From Haloarcula sp. H-GB4 (lineage in GTDB: Archaea > Halobacteriota > Halobacteria > Halobacteriales > Haloarculaceae): DNA of 64,000 bases. Positions within the stretch are counted from its first letter, which is position 1. Every line of letters starts with the position of its first letter. Shown here in pieces: positions 26,086 to 35,411 of the stretch. Where the stretch lies: the NCBI RefSeq assembly GCF_030848575.1, contig NZ_JAVDDX010000002.1, positions 620,001 through 684,000 of the forward strand. The letters run 5' to 3'. The notes beneath the pieces are model-generated. The model had not been told where the DNA came from. It saw only the letters and a program-made list of their open reading frames with translations, and did not search any database. A program made the position numbers and the translations under genes.

Positions 26086-27384
26086 TCACTCCCGGGTAAA
26101 CGACGCTGTCCCGTCGGGAAAGGCAAGCGACTCGAAGTCGGTGACTTCGGCGGCGGCTGGTAACTCATCGACAAGCGGCTCGGAGACGTGGAGCGTCGAG
26201 AGGTCCTGTGTGGTCTGTATCCAGACAATGCGGACGGTGTCAGGGTCGTAGCCGCCGAGCCCGGACAGCGCCGTCCGGATGGCGAACTCGTCGTCCGGCG
26301 CAACGAGGGGGAGCTTCGCCTTTGCCGTCGACCCGCTGGTGAGCGCGTTCGCGTACGTCTTCTGCAGGTCCAACTGGTCGAGGGCGGCCTGTCGGGTGAT
26401 GTCAGCCAGCCCAATGCCGTTGCCGTTGCCCTTCGTCGCCTCGGTGAGTCCACGGGCGTACAGCAGCTTGATCGACGGCTCGTCGGGGTCCGGCGCGTTG
26501 AGAACGCGGTAACGGCCGATAACATTCGTGTCCATTCCCGCGCCGGAGACGTCCTTGCCGAGTTCGTCGACGACGAGCAGGTCGATGTCGTTGACCGGGA
26601 GCGTCGCCATCTCGTCGTAGGCCTGTTCCAGCAGCGCTGGCTCGCGGTCGGTGAACGAGCCCGCCGGAATCGCTTCGACGTGGGCCGTCTCCTCGTGGAA
26701 GTTCTCGACCAGCGCCACGCCGCCGACCAGCGGCAGCGCCGACTCGACAACCGGGAGTGCGGCTTCCAGCGCCTCCACGTACCCCTCCTTGATCGCTGTT
26801 GAGTGGAACGCCTTCGCGCCGTGTTGCTTGCCCAGCCCGACGACAGTCATCTTCGCCAGACCGCTCTCGATGCGGCCGCTGTAGTTGGTGTGGGGCTTCA
26901 CCCGATTCACGACGACGACGGCATCCGCTTCCTGTGCCGCCGTCGAAACGTGGACCGGAAACGCTGTGTCACCGACAGTGACGGTGTCGACCTGTGCAGT
27001 GTCCATCCGGGCATCGATGGGGGCATCGAGGCGCGACTCCGTGACGCCCAGACTCTCCAGTACTTCGCGCTGTCCCTCCGGCGTTGCTCCGCCGTGACTC
27101 CCCATCGCCGGGACGATGACCGGCTCGAAGCCCCGGTCGCGGACAGCTTTGACGACAGCCTCGGCGATATCATCGATATGGTGAATGCCGCGGCTGCCGA
27201 CGGCAACGGCAACGGTCGCGCCAGATTCCAGCCCATCGAAGTCGAGGCGGTCGAGTTCGGCCCGCGCCGCGGTCGACGGGTCGTCGACGGCGGCCGTCTC
27301 CGGCTCGTACTGGACGCGAGCGAAGTTCGGCAGCGGCTGTGGGTCAATGAGGGCGTCCACATCGCCTCGGTCGGGGAAGTTCAT
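26086..27384 (-). CDS. LarA-like (DUF2088) lactate racemase family protein
   Basis: The 432-residue protein resembles LarA, the nickel-pincer-nucleotide lactate racemase, and its broader hydroxyacid racemase/epimerase family. AVAVGSRGIHHID, then PAMGSHGGATPEGQREVLES and VVVVNRVKPHTNYSGRIESG are typical N-terminal segments, and VVGLGKQHGAKAFH follows. The pincer-cofactor genes larB, larC and larE are not in the window. It may racemise or epimerise a hydroxyacid and so feed the D-hydroxyacid dehydrogenase encoded next door, convergently. Confidence 0.78.
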   Translation of the reverse strand: MNFPDRGDVDALIDPQPLPNFARVQYEPETAAVDDPSTAARAELDRLDFDGLESGATVAVAVGSRGIHHIDDIAEAVVKAVRDRGFEPVIVPAMGSHGGATPEGQREVLESLGVTESRLDAPIDARMDTAQVDTVTVGDTAFPVHVSTAAQEADAVVVVNRVKPHTNYSGRIESGLAKMTVVGLGKQHGAKAFHSTAIKEGYVEALEAALPVVESALPLVGGVALVENFHEETAHVEAIPAGSFTDREPALLEQAYDEMATLPVNDIDLLVVDELGKDVSGAGMDTNVIGRYRVLNAPDPDEPSIKLLYARGLTEATKGNGNGIGLADITRQAALDQLDLQKTYANALTSGSTAKAKLPLVAPDDEFAIRTALSGLGGYDPDTVRIVWIQTTQDLSTLHVSEPLVDELPAAAEVTDFESLAFPDGTASFTRE

Positions 27385-27497
27385 GTCAGAATATTATCGG
27401 CAAGCCATACAAAAACTCGGGTCACGCAACTCTATCGTGGCCGGGGACACGAACGGTCAGAAGCCCCTGTAGCGACAGGCTCCAGAGGATGCCGCTT

Positions 27498-28631
27498 TCA
27501 GTCCTGCAACAACAGCCGGACGGCGTCGGAAAGCTGGCCGACGCGAGCGGCGTGTTCGAAGGATTCCTCGCGGATACCGTTCGTGACGAGCGCGAATCCG
27601 ACATTCAATTCAGGGTCGCCCCACCCGAACGAACTCCCGAGGCCGGCGTGGCCGAACATCCGTTCTTTGCTGGCGGCCCCGAACATATCGGCGGCCAGCC
27701 CGCCGGTCCAGACGCCGAGTCCGTAGCGGGCCGGGCGCGACAGCGTGCCGTCGGATTCGGTTTCGGCGTGGGTCGTGGTCGCCTCGTCAACGGTCGCTTC
27801 GGTCAGCAGTTGCGTCCCGTCCAGCGACCCACCGTTTGCGAGACAGGCGTAGAACCGGGCCATGTCCCGGGCGGTGCCGATGCCGTTGGCTGCGGGAATC
27901 ACCGCCCGATGGGTCGCTTCCTGATTGAATGCGGCGGCGTACTCCGTAGCAGGGTCTTCGAGCCCTTCTTCGACGTCGTGACACCGCTCGGACGTCTCGT
28001 AGCCGGCCAGGGTCGCAACGGTGTCGGGCTCGTTGTCCCGCAGACCGATGCCGGTATGGTCCATCCCAAGCGGCTCGAACACGTGCTCCGCAACGTACTC
28101 CTCGGCCGGCTGGCCGCTACAGCGCCGGATGAGTTCGCCGACCAGCCAGCCGTAGTTGATTGCGTGATACGCCGGGGTCGTTCCGGGCTCGAACACGGGC
28201 TCGATATCTTCCATCGCCGCGACAACGGCATCCCAGTCGCCCCATCGCTCGGGCTGGTCGTCGAACTCGCCGAACGGGATACCGGCAGTGTGGCTGAGCA
28301 CCTGCCGGACAGTGATCGATGCTTTCTGTGTGCCGTCGTCGGCAAACTCGGGCCAGTGTTCGACGACCCGGTCATCGTAGTCGAGTTCACCCTGTTCGAC
28401 GAGTTGGTGCAGGCCGACGCCAGCGAACGGTTTCGTACAGGAGAACAGGAGGTGGCGCGTCTCGGGCGTCGTTTCGTCACCGTCGGGACCTGTGGAGCCA
28501 CCGGCGAAGTCGACGACAAGGTCGCCGTCAACGTACACCGCCAACTGTGCGCCGTGGTGCAGTCCGACATCGAGCTGTCGGTCGAACTGGGCCCGAAGCT
28601 GTTCGATATCGTCCGCGCTAATCTGTGACAT
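27498..28631 (-). CDS. Serine hydrolase of the beta-lactamase/EstB esterase family
   Basis: The 377-residue protein carries the class C beta-lactamase fold active site: SCTK (Ser64, Lys67) and a YHAIN motif with Tyr155, as in EstB-type esterases and lactonases. HTAGIPFGEF and FGHAGLGSSFGWGDPE complete the pattern. No export signal is present, so a cytoplasmic esterase or lactonase is more likely than antibiotic resistance. The start at 28631 has a weak AT-rich element about 27 bases upstream. It is divergent from an IclR regulator at the edge of the acyl-CoA block, so it may open a lactone or ester substrate for that pathway. Confidence 0.83.
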   Translation of the reverse strand: MSQISADDIEQLRAQFDRQLDVGLHHGAQLAVYVDGDLVVDFAGGSTGPDGDETTPETRHLLFSCTKPFAGVGLHQLVEQGELDYDDRVVEHWPEFADDGTQKASITVRQVLSHTAGIPFGEFDDQPERWGDWDAVVAAMEDIEPVFEPGTTPAYHAINYGWLVGELIRRCSGQPAEEYVAEHVFEPLGMDHTGIGLRDNEPDTVATLAGYETSERCHDVEEGLEDPATEYAAAFNQEATHRAVIPAANGIGTARDMARFYACLANGGSLDGTQLLTEATVDEATTTHAETESDGTLSRPARYGLGVWTGGLAADMFGAASKERMFGHAGLGSSFGWGDPELNVGFALVTNGIREESFEHAARVGQLSDAVRLLLQD

Positions 28632-28776
28632 GGTCTGTGTTGAGTCCGGCCACGTAATAGAAGTTAGGTTCGGGTGCAAAATCGAACAGCGGATAGCTAC
28701 TGGTTGCGTTCGGGCTGCCGAACTATCATAGTCAATTGTGCGAAACGTTGATCACACTGAGAAGTCACAATTCCGT

Positions 28777-29547
28777 ATGCTCGAAAACAAGAACGGAACG
28801 TCCGAGGTGTCGACAACCCGGACATCGTTCGAGATTCTGGGGCTGATTCGGGACGCGAGTGGCGCGACAATCGCAGACATCCGGGCGGAGACGGACCTCG
28901 CAAAGAGCACGGTGTATCGGCACCTCAAGACGCTGCACGACATGGACTATCTCGTTGAGGAAGACGGGGAGTACCGGCTGTCGCTTCGGTTTCTGCAACT
29001 CAGCGAACCACCGCGGATACGGCGGCCAGGCTATCTCGTCGCCAAGCAGAAAGTCATCGAACTGGCGATAGAGACCGACGAGCGAGCCCTGTTTCTGGTC
29101 GCGGAGGGGTTCGAGGGCGTGTATCTGCACCGGGCCGGCGGCCGGAATCCGCTCCAGAGCGACACAATGATCGGCAAACGCCGGCCGTTGCACGCGCTCG
29201 CCTCAGGGAAAGCCATCCTCGCGGAGTGGACTGACGAACACATCGAGGAGTTCGCCGAAACCGCGTCCCTCGACGGGCTGACGGCGAACACGATTACCGA
29301 CCGGGACGCGCTGCTCGAGGAACTCGAACAGATCCGCGAGCAGGGCTATGCGACCAATATGTCCGAGCACATGGATGGCCTGCGGGCGGCGGGCGTGCCG
29401 GTGTACAACCACGAGGACGACCTCATCGGCGCGCTGAGTGTCTTCGGCCCGAGCGGCCGGGTAAGCCAAGAGGACATCGAATCGACGTACCCCGATCTGC
29501 TGGAACGGAAAGCCAGCGAACTGAAAATCGACCTCACGTACGATTGA
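28777..29547 (+). CDS. IclR-family transcription regulator (second)
   Basis: This regulator of about 256 residues has a winged helix (ATIADIRAETDLAKSTVYRH and HDMDYLVEEDGEYRLSLRF) and the IclR effector domain (GKRRPLHALASGKAILAEW, RAAGVPVYNHEDDLIGALSV). An in-frame GTG at 28738 would add 13 residues. The ATG at 28777 places the HTH at the usual distance. It lies between the divergent serine hydrolase and the acyl-CoA catabolic genes, the obvious candidates for its control. Confidence 0.88.
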   Translation: MLENKNGTSEVSTTRTSFEILGLIRDASGATIADIRAETDLAKSTVYRHLKTLHDMDYLVEEDGEYRLSLRFLQLSEPPRIRRPGYLVAKQKVIELAIETDERALFLVAEGFEGVYLHRAGGRNPLQSDTMIGKRRPLHALASGKAILAEWTDEHIEEFAETASLDGLTANTITDRDALLEELEQIREQGYATNMSEHMDGLRAAGVPVYNHEDDLIGALSVFGPSGRVSQEDIESTYPDLLERKASELKIDLTYD

Positions 29548-29606
29548 GAAGTGCTGTTTCACGCCGACGGGTCGTCCCACATACCGGAAGGTATCGGACA
29601 GCCGCC

Positions 29607-30770
29607 CTACTCGAAGGCCGGGATGCCAGTCAGGTCGTGTCCGAGGATTAGCGAGTGGATGTCGTGAGATCCTTCGTAGGTGTAGACGGTTTCGAGGTTC
29701 GTCAGGTGCCGCATCGGGGAGTAATCGGCCGTGATGCCGTTGCCGCCAAGCATCTCGCGGGCCACCCGTGACTGCTCGCGGGCCATCCGCGCGTTGTTTC
29801 GTTTTGCCATCGACACCTGTTCCGGACGGAGGTCGCCGCGTTCCTTCAGGTCGGCGAGCCGGTGGGCGAGCAGCTGGCCTAACGATATCTGGGTCGCCAT
29901 CTCAGCGAGCTTCTCCTGCTGGAGCTGGTAGCCGGCGATCGGTTTGCCGAACTGCTCGCGGTCGGTGGCGTACTCATGAGCAGTCTCGAAACAGTCCATG
30001 GCGGCTCCGACCGTCCCCCAGGCGATGCCGTAGCGGGCCTGCGTGAGACAGGACAGCGGTCCTTTCATCCCCTCGACACCCGGCAGGACGTTCTCCTCGG
30101 GGACGCGGGCGTTCTGCAGGCTGATCTCACCGGTAATCGAGGCCCGCAGTGAGAGCTTTTCGTCTATCTTGTTCGTCGTCACGCCGTCACGCTCCGTTTC
30201 GACGAGGAAGCCCCGCACAGGGTTGCCATCGGCGGATGTGACTTTTGCCCAGACCACTGCGACGTCGCTGATTGGCGCGTTCGTGATCCACGTTTTCGAG
30301 CCGTTCAGGACGTAGCCGTCGGCGTCGCGCTCGGCCGTCGTCTCCATCGCTGACGGGTTCGAGCCGTGTTCGGGCTCGGTCAAACCGAAACAGCCCACCC
30401 GCTCGCCACTGCCGAGTGCTGGCAGCCATTCCTCCTTCTGGGCGTCGCTACCGTAGGCGTGAATCGGGTACATGACGAGCGCGCCTTGCACGCTGGCCAT
30501 CGAACGCAGGCCGCTGTCGCCGGCCTCCAGTTCCTGCAACAGGAGGCCGTACGCCGTCTCACTGAGCCCCGGCAGGCCGTACCCATCAAGATTCGGGGCG
30601 TAAAATCCGAGTTCACCCATCTCGGTGATGAGGTCCGTCGGGAACGTGCCGTCGATCCAGTGTTGCCCGACGTCCGGCTTGACTTCGTTCTCGACGAACT
30701 CCCGGGCTGTGTCACGGACCATCCGCTCTTCCTTGCCGAGGTCGCCTTCGAGACCGAGGTAATCGATCAT
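29607..30770 (-). CDS. Acyl-CoA dehydrogenase, glutaryl-CoA dehydrogenase-like
   Basis: The 387-residue flavoenzyme has FGLTEPEHGSNPSAMETTAE and DGYVLNGSKTWITNAPISDV (FAD/substrate cleft), ARYGIAWGTVGAAMDCFETA and a C-terminal YEGSHDIHSLILGHDLTGI. This last segment is close to the glutaryl-CoA dehydrogenase signature, and the catalytic base Glu is about residue 366. It should desaturate and perhaps decarboxylate a dicarboxylyl-CoA. The ATG at 30770 has a TTAATTG element about 27 bases upstream; the longer frame does not. It is divergent from an aldehyde dehydrogenase gene. Confidence 0.87.
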   Translation of the reverse strand: MIDYLGLEGDLGKEERMVRDTAREFVENEVKPDVGQHWIDGTFPTDLITEMGELGFYAPNLDGYGLPGLSETAYGLLLQELEAGDSGLRSMASVQGALVMYPIHAYGSDAQKEEWLPALGSGERVGCFGLTEPEHGSNPSAMETTAERDADGYVLNGSKTWITNAPISDVAVVWAKVTSADGNPVRGFLVETERDGVTTNKIDEKLSLRASITGEISLQNARVPEENVLPGVEGMKGPLSCLTQARYGIAWGTVGAAMDCFETAHEYATDREQFGKPIAGYQLQQEKLAEMATQISLGQLLAHRLADLKERGDLRPEQVSMAKRNNARMAREQSRVAREMLGGNGITADYSPMRHLTNLETVYTYEGSHDIHSLILGHDLTGIPAFE

Positions 30771-30852
30771 ATAGGATCTGTGGCCGGGGTTCAATTAAGC
30801 GTTTGCCTGCTGCCAAAGTGGTAAAAGTCCGTGGCGCTGTCGATACTATGGA

Positions 30853-32322
30853 ATGTCACAACCAGATAGCCAGACGGCGTGGGACCGACTGTACATCGAC
30901 GGTGAGTGGAGAGACGCTGGCGCATCTGAGACGATTCCGGTGACTAACCCCGCGACAGGCGATGAGTTCGCGGCGGTACCCGCCGGAACGGAGGGCGATG
31001 TCAACGATGCCTATCAGGCAGCCGATGCGGCCCAGTCCGACTGGGCGGCGCTGTCGCGCGAGGAGCGCAACGAGTACGTCCAAGCGATGATCGGGGTGAT
31101 GCAGGAACGACTCGACGAGATCATCGAACTGCTCGCGACGGAGTCGGGCAGTGTTCAGGCCAAAGCAACTGCTGAGGCCAACTTCGCAATGGCGGACTTC
31201 CAGAGCGCACTGGAGATGGTCCCGCCGGAAGAAGAGGTACGTGATTCGATGTATCACGAGGACAAGGACCATCACATCGTCCGCGAGCCCGCTGGCGTCG
31301 TCGGGATTATTTCCCCGTGGAACTTCCCGCTGCACCTCACGACACGAGCGCTCGGCCCCGCGCTCGCGCTGGGGAACACTGTCGTCATCAAGCCCGCAAC
31401 AGACACGCCAATTACCGGCGGCCTCCTGCTTGCCGACATCGCCGAGGAAGCCGGCCTCCCGGACGGCGTCGTCAACGTCGTCACGGGCCACGGCTCCGAC
31501 ATCGGCGACCGGATGGCCGGCCACCCGACCGCCCGCGTGATGTCGTTCACCGGGTCCACGGCAGTCGGCAGGTCCGTGGCCAGTCAGGCCGGAGACGCGC
31601 TCGCCCTCCCGGCGCTTGAACTCGGTGGAAACGGACCGTTCGTCGTCACTGAGGACGCCGATATCGAGGCGGCCGCCAAGGCCGGCTCTGTCGGCGCGTT
31701 CGGGCATCAGGGACAGGTGTGTATCTCGATTAACCGCCACCTCGTCCACGAGGATGTCTACGATGAGTACGTCGAGAAGCTCGTCGAACACGCGGAGTCG
31801 CTGACTATCGGAAACCCACTTGACCAGGATGTGGAGTTCGGTCCGATCATCAACGAGAGCCAGGTCGACCAGCTCACCACGTTCATCGAGCAGACTGTCG
31901 ATGCCGGCGCGACGCTGGAAACAGGTGGCGAGGCGGAGGACCTGTTCCTCGAGCCGACCGTCCTCTCAGGGTGTACCAACGATATGTCCGCGGCATGCAA
32001 CGAGCACTTCGGCCCCGTCGCCCCGGTCATTCCCTTCGAGTCCGACGAGGAAGCCGTCGAACTCGCCAACGACACCGAGTACGGCCTCGCTGCGGGCGTG
32101 TACAGCGATGATATCGAACACGGCCGGTCCATCGCCGACCAGATCGACGCCGGGATGGTCCACGTCAACGACCATCCGATTCAGGACGAACCCAACGCCC
32201 CGTTCGGCGGGATGAAGAACTCCGGCCTCGGCCGGTACAACGGTGAGTGGATCATGGACGAACTGACCGAGACCAAGTGGATCTCCGTCCAGCACGAAGA
32301 GCGCGACTACCAGCTGCTCTGA
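30853..32322 (+). CDS. NAD(P)-dependent aldehyde dehydrogenase
   Basis: The 489-residue ALDH should oxidise an aldehyde to its acid. It shows the cofactor loop FTGSTAVGRSVASQAG, the base Glu in LELGGNGPF (about 256) and the nucleophile Cys in GHQGQVCISINRH (about 290). PWNFPLHLT and FGGMKNSGLGRYNGEW are further family marks. It is convergent with an alcohol dehydrogenase gene 56 bases downstream. The pair could turn a primary alcohol or diol into a carboxylic acid for the CoA ligase encoded after them. Confidence 0.92.
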   Translation: MSQPDSQTAWDRLYIDGEWRDAGASETIPVTNPATGDEFAAVPAGTEGDVNDAYQAADAAQSDWAALSREERNEYVQAMIGVMQERLDEIIELLATESGSVQAKATAEANFAMADFQSALEMVPPEEEVRDSMYHEDKDHHIVREPAGVVGIISPWNFPLHLTTRALGPALALGNTVVIKPATDTPITGGLLLADIAEEAGLPDGVVNVVTGHGSDIGDRMAGHPTARVMSFTGSTAVGRSVASQAGDALALPALELGGNGPFVVTEDADIEAAAKAGSVGAFGHQGQVCISINRHLVHEDVYDEYVEKLVEHAESLTIGNPLDQDVEFGPIINESQVDQLTTFIEQTVDAGATLETGGEAEDLFLEPTVLSGCTNDMSAACNEHFGPVAPVIPFESDEEAVELANDTEYGLAAGVYSDDIEHGRSIADQIDAGMVHVNDHPIQDEPNAPFGGMKNSGLGRYNGEWIMDELTETKWISVQHEERDYQLL

Positions 32323-32378
32323 ACTGTCGATAGCGCCGTCAACGGCGTTGTGGAAATCTATGGTGGCCCCGTAACGCC

Positions 32379-33440
32379 TCAGAACTCGTCGATAACGGGG
32401 ATGCCGACCGTCTCGTACTCGCCCATCGACGAGAGGGTCGCCGGCACGTCTTCGAGTGCAAGCGTCTCACCGACAATCTTTGAGGGGTTGAGCGTCCCGG
32501 CGTCGATGAGCCGGAACAGTTCGTCGTAGCGGATCGGCGGCATCCCGTAAGAGCCGTGGAAGTCGATTTCCTGCAGGGTCATCGTATCCACTGGCAGGGA
32601 GATTTCCCCGGCCTCTTCGTCAGTCGTGAGTCCGACCTGCACGTGGGTGCCCTGCTTGTCCAGCGACCCGACAGCATTGCGACACGTCTCCGCGATACCC
32701 AACGCGTCGATAGCCACATCGGCCCCGCCGTCCGTGACTGCATGAACCTCACCAGGAACGTTGTCCACCTCGGCAGCGTTGATTGTCGCCGCCGCGCCGA
32801 GGTCCTGTGCCCGGTCGAGTTTGCTGTCCTGCACGTCGATCGCAATCGGTTCGGCCCCCAGCGCATCGGCGATATGGACTGCCGAGAGTCCAACGCCGCC
32901 ACAGCCGTGGATCGCGACGGCGTCGCCCGGCCTGAGATCCGCCCGGTCAGTCAGCGCGTGGTACGCCGTCATGAACCGACAGCCGAGCCCAGCCATCTCG
33001 GTGAAGTCGACCGCGTCCGGCAGCGTGACGCAGTTGAAGTCAGCTTCGCGAACAGGGAACGCCTCGGCAAACGCCCCCGGTGCGGCGTCGAGGAAGCCGA
33101 GCGGCATCGATGTCTCACAGATGTTGGCGTGCCCGCGCTGGCAGTACTGACACGACCCGTCGCCGAGGTGGAACGGAACTGTGACGCGATCTCCCTCGGA
33201 GAACTGTTCGACGTCCGCACCCACGTCGGCGACGACCCCGGCCGGCTCGTGACCAAGAATCTGCCCGGGACCGGTCTGGATGCCGAACCATTCCCAGTCC
33301 CCCTGCCAAGCGTGCCAGTCGCTCCGGCAGACCCCGCAGGCTTCGGTCTCGATGACGACTTGGTCCGGCTGGGGCTCCGGATAGGGCACGTCCTGAATCG
33401 TGAGCGGTTCGCCGTGCTCCTCAATGACAGCTGCTCGCAT
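32379..33440 (-). CDS. Zinc-dependent alcohol dehydrogenase (MDR superfamily)
   Basis: The 353-residue enzyme has catalytic zinc ligands in GVCRSDWH (Cys38) and GHEPAGVV (His64, Glu65). Its structural zinc loop reads D-x2-C-x2-C-x7-C (Asp94, Cys97, Cys100, Cys108), with an acidic residue in place of the first Cys, as also known in some archaeal ADHs. The Rossmann motif GCGGVGLSAVHIADALGA with a following IAIDVQD suggests NAD. AATAAATATTTATGATA just upstream on the minus strand is a strong TATA region. It is convergent with the aldehyde dehydrogenase gene. Confidence 0.9.
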   Translation of the reverse strand: MRAAVIEEHGEPLTIQDVPYPEPQPDQVVIETEACGVCRSDWHAWQGDWEWFGIQTGPGQILGHEPAGVVADVGADVEQFSEGDRVTVPFHLGDGSCQYCQRGHANICETSMPLGFLDAAPGAFAEAFPVREADFNCVTLPDAVDFTEMAGLGCRFMTAYHALTDRADLRPGDAVAIHGCGGVGLSAVHIADALGAEPIAIDVQDSKLDRAQDLGAAATINAAEVDNVPGEVHAVTDGGADVAIDALGIAETCRNAVGSLDKQGTHVQVGLTTDEEAGEISLPVDTMTLQEIDFHGSYGMPPIRYDELFRLIDAGTLNPSKIVGETLALEDVPATLSSMGEYETVGIPVIDEF

Positions 33441-33585
33441 ACCACAATCATCACAGGGGTATCATAAATATTTATTCGCGATTGGGGCTGTTGTGGCTGG
33501 AGCCGTACGATGGCTGCACACTACCGAGAACGCCGCCGTCGATAGTGTGTCTGACAGCCAAAAGCTCCGCCACGCTTCAGCCGAA

Positions 33586-35241
33586 TTACGTCGCCGGGGC
33601 GTTCTCGGCGACGGTTTCGATGACCGACTCGTCAACGTACTCGTCACGGAGCGTCTGCTTGGAGAATTTCCCGGTCGCACCCTTGGGGATCCCATCGACC
33701 AGACGGATGGCGTCGGGGACCCACCACGACGGATAGGACTCGGCGACGAGGTCTTTGATTTCCTGACGGAGCGCGGCTTCATCGGACACAGCGTCGCGTG
33801 TGACGACGAACGCGGCAGGGCGTTCGTCCCACCGCTCGTGGGGAACAGGGACAACTGCGGCTTCGACGACTTCGTCATGACCCATAACCGCGTTTTCGAC
33901 CTCGACGCTGGCGATCCACTCGCCGCCGCTCTTAACCAAGTCATCCATCCGGTCGACCACGTCGACGTACCCCTCCGGGCTCACCCGGACAATGTCACCG
34001 GTTTTGAACCAACCGTCGTCGGTGACGGCCTGTTCGGTCGCGTCGGGAGCGTTGTAGTACTCCTGTGTGACCCACGGGCCACGCATCCAGAGTTCGCCCA
34101 GCGACTCGCCGTCCCAAGGCACTTCCTCGCCGTCGGTGTTGACGACTTTGAACTCCAGCCCGGCAATCGGGAGCCCCGCGGAGTGGCTCCGCAGGTCGAA
34201 CAGTTCCTCCTCCGGCAGGTCCGTCATTCCGGGCTTGGGCTCGTAGGCGTGGGTGACTGGTGATGTCTCGGTCATGCCGTAGCCGGAGATGAGGTCCACA
34301 TCGAACTCCTGCTTGTAATCTTCCATCAGTGACCGCGGCGTCGCGGACCCGCCGCTGGTGAAGTACCGAACCGAGGAGAAATCCACGTCGGTGTCACGGG
34401 CGTACTCCAGCAGGTCCATGAAGACGGTCGGGACCGCTGCGGAGACGGTCACGTCCTCTTCGTCAATGAGCTTCGCTAGATCCTCGGCCGATGGATTCGG
34501 CCCGGGGAGGACCGTCTTAGCGCCGGCAGCGATAGTCGTGAACGGGCGACACCAGCCGCTGACGTGGAACATCGGGACGTACGTTAGCTCCACGTCGTCG
34601 GTCTTGATTCCGGCCTGACTGGTCATCAACGACATGACCTGTGTCCAGTACATCTTCTGGGTGTACTCGACGCCTTTCGGCTTGCCTGTTGTCCCGGACG
34701 TGTAGCACATCCCCGCCGGCTGGTCCTCGGGCAGTTGCGGGAAGGAGTAATCGGGGTCGCCGTCGGCGATGAACGATTCGTAATCGACGACTGGCCCCAG
34801 CGACGTTTCGGGGACGGTGTCGCCCATCACGATGTACTGCTCGACGGACGCGAAGGCCTCCTCGTCGTAGGCACCTTCGAGCTTTTCTAGCATGACGGGG
34901 TCGACGATGAGGATTTCGTCCTCGGCGTCGGCTACGATGTGTTGGATGTGCTCGTCGGGCAGGAGGAGGTTAATCATGTGGACCTGTGCGCCCATGCAGG
35001 CGACCCCGTAGTAGGCTTCCTGGTGCCAGTGATTGTTCCAGGCGAACGTCCCGACTCTGTCGCCGCGTTCGATGCCCGCCTGTTCGAGGGCAGAGGCTAG
35101 CTTCCGTACGCGTTCGGCGTAGTCCGCTATCGTGTACCGGTGAATCCCCTGATGTGTCCGCGAGACGATCTCGCTGTCGGGGAACACGTTCTCGCCACGC
35201 CACAGGAATGACCGGAGGTTGAGTGGTGCACCACCTGGCAT
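33586..35241 (-). CDS. Acyl-CoA synthetase (AMP-forming, fatty-acid/medium-chain type)
   Basis: This ligase of 551 residues activates a carboxylic acid to acyl-CoA via acyl-AMP. It has the P-loop YTSGTTGKPKGVEYT, the SGYGMTETSP motif, the adenylate-binding GWFKTGDIVRVSPEGYVDVV, hinge RMDDLVKSGGEW, and the C-terminal catalytic Lys in PKGATGKFSKQTL. The start at 35241 (MPGGAP) has TTTTAACATA about 27 bases upstream; the longer frame has no promoter support. In the 4-hydroxyacid model it is the LvaE-like entry step. Confidence 0.9.
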   Translation of the reverse strand: MPGGAPLNLRSFLWRGENVFPDSEIVSRTHQGIHRYTIADYAERVRKLASALEQAGIERGDRVGTFAWNNHWHQEAYYGVACMGAQVHMINLLLPDEHIQHIVADAEDEILIVDPVMLEKLEGAYDEEAFASVEQYIVMGDTVPETSLGPVVDYESFIADGDPDYSFPQLPEDQPAGMCYTSGTTGKPKGVEYTQKMYWTQVMSLMTSQAGIKTDDVELTYVPMFHVSGWCRPFTTIAAGAKTVLPGPNPSAEDLAKLIDEEDVTVSAAVPTVFMDLLEYARDTDVDFSSVRYFTSGGSATPRSLMEDYKQEFDVDLISGYGMTETSPVTHAYEPKPGMTDLPEEELFDLRSHSAGLPIAGLEFKVVNTDGEEVPWDGESLGELWMRGPWVTQEYYNAPDATEQAVTDDGWFKTGDIVRVSPEGYVDVVDRMDDLVKSGGEWIASVEVENAVMGHDEVVEAAVVPVPHERWDERPAAFVVTRDAVSDEAALRQEIKDLVAESYPSWWVPDAIRLVDGIPKGATGKFSKQTLRDEYVDESVIETVAENAPAT

Positions 35242-35398
35242 ACTCCGTGTCAACACACACCGATATGTTAAAACTAGCCCTGCTATCTGTGGTGGCCTGT
35301 GGCGTGCCATCTCCATTCGTGGCCAGCGCTAACTGAAACTGTAAACCAGCGGTAAATTTATACCGGGACCGTGTGAAGCGACCCCATGCAGCTACCAC

Positions 35399-35404
35399 GG
35401 AGGG
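35399..35404 (+). promoter_or_regulatory. Shine-Dalgarno site deciding the enoyl-CoA isomerase start
   Basis: GGAGGG lies seven bases before the ATG at 35412. The TATA box (TAAATTTATA, about 35353-35362) predicts transcription from about 35384, so this gene has a leader of roughly 28 bases with a real ribosome site. That is unlike the leaderless genes around it. Confidence 0.6.
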
Positions 35405-35411
35405 ATATCCG

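Noticed and set aside
27498-28631. Reading the serine hydrolase as an antibiotic-resistance beta-lactamase
   Set aside because: No export signal, and the YHAIN motif and context fit esterase/lactonase members of the fold.
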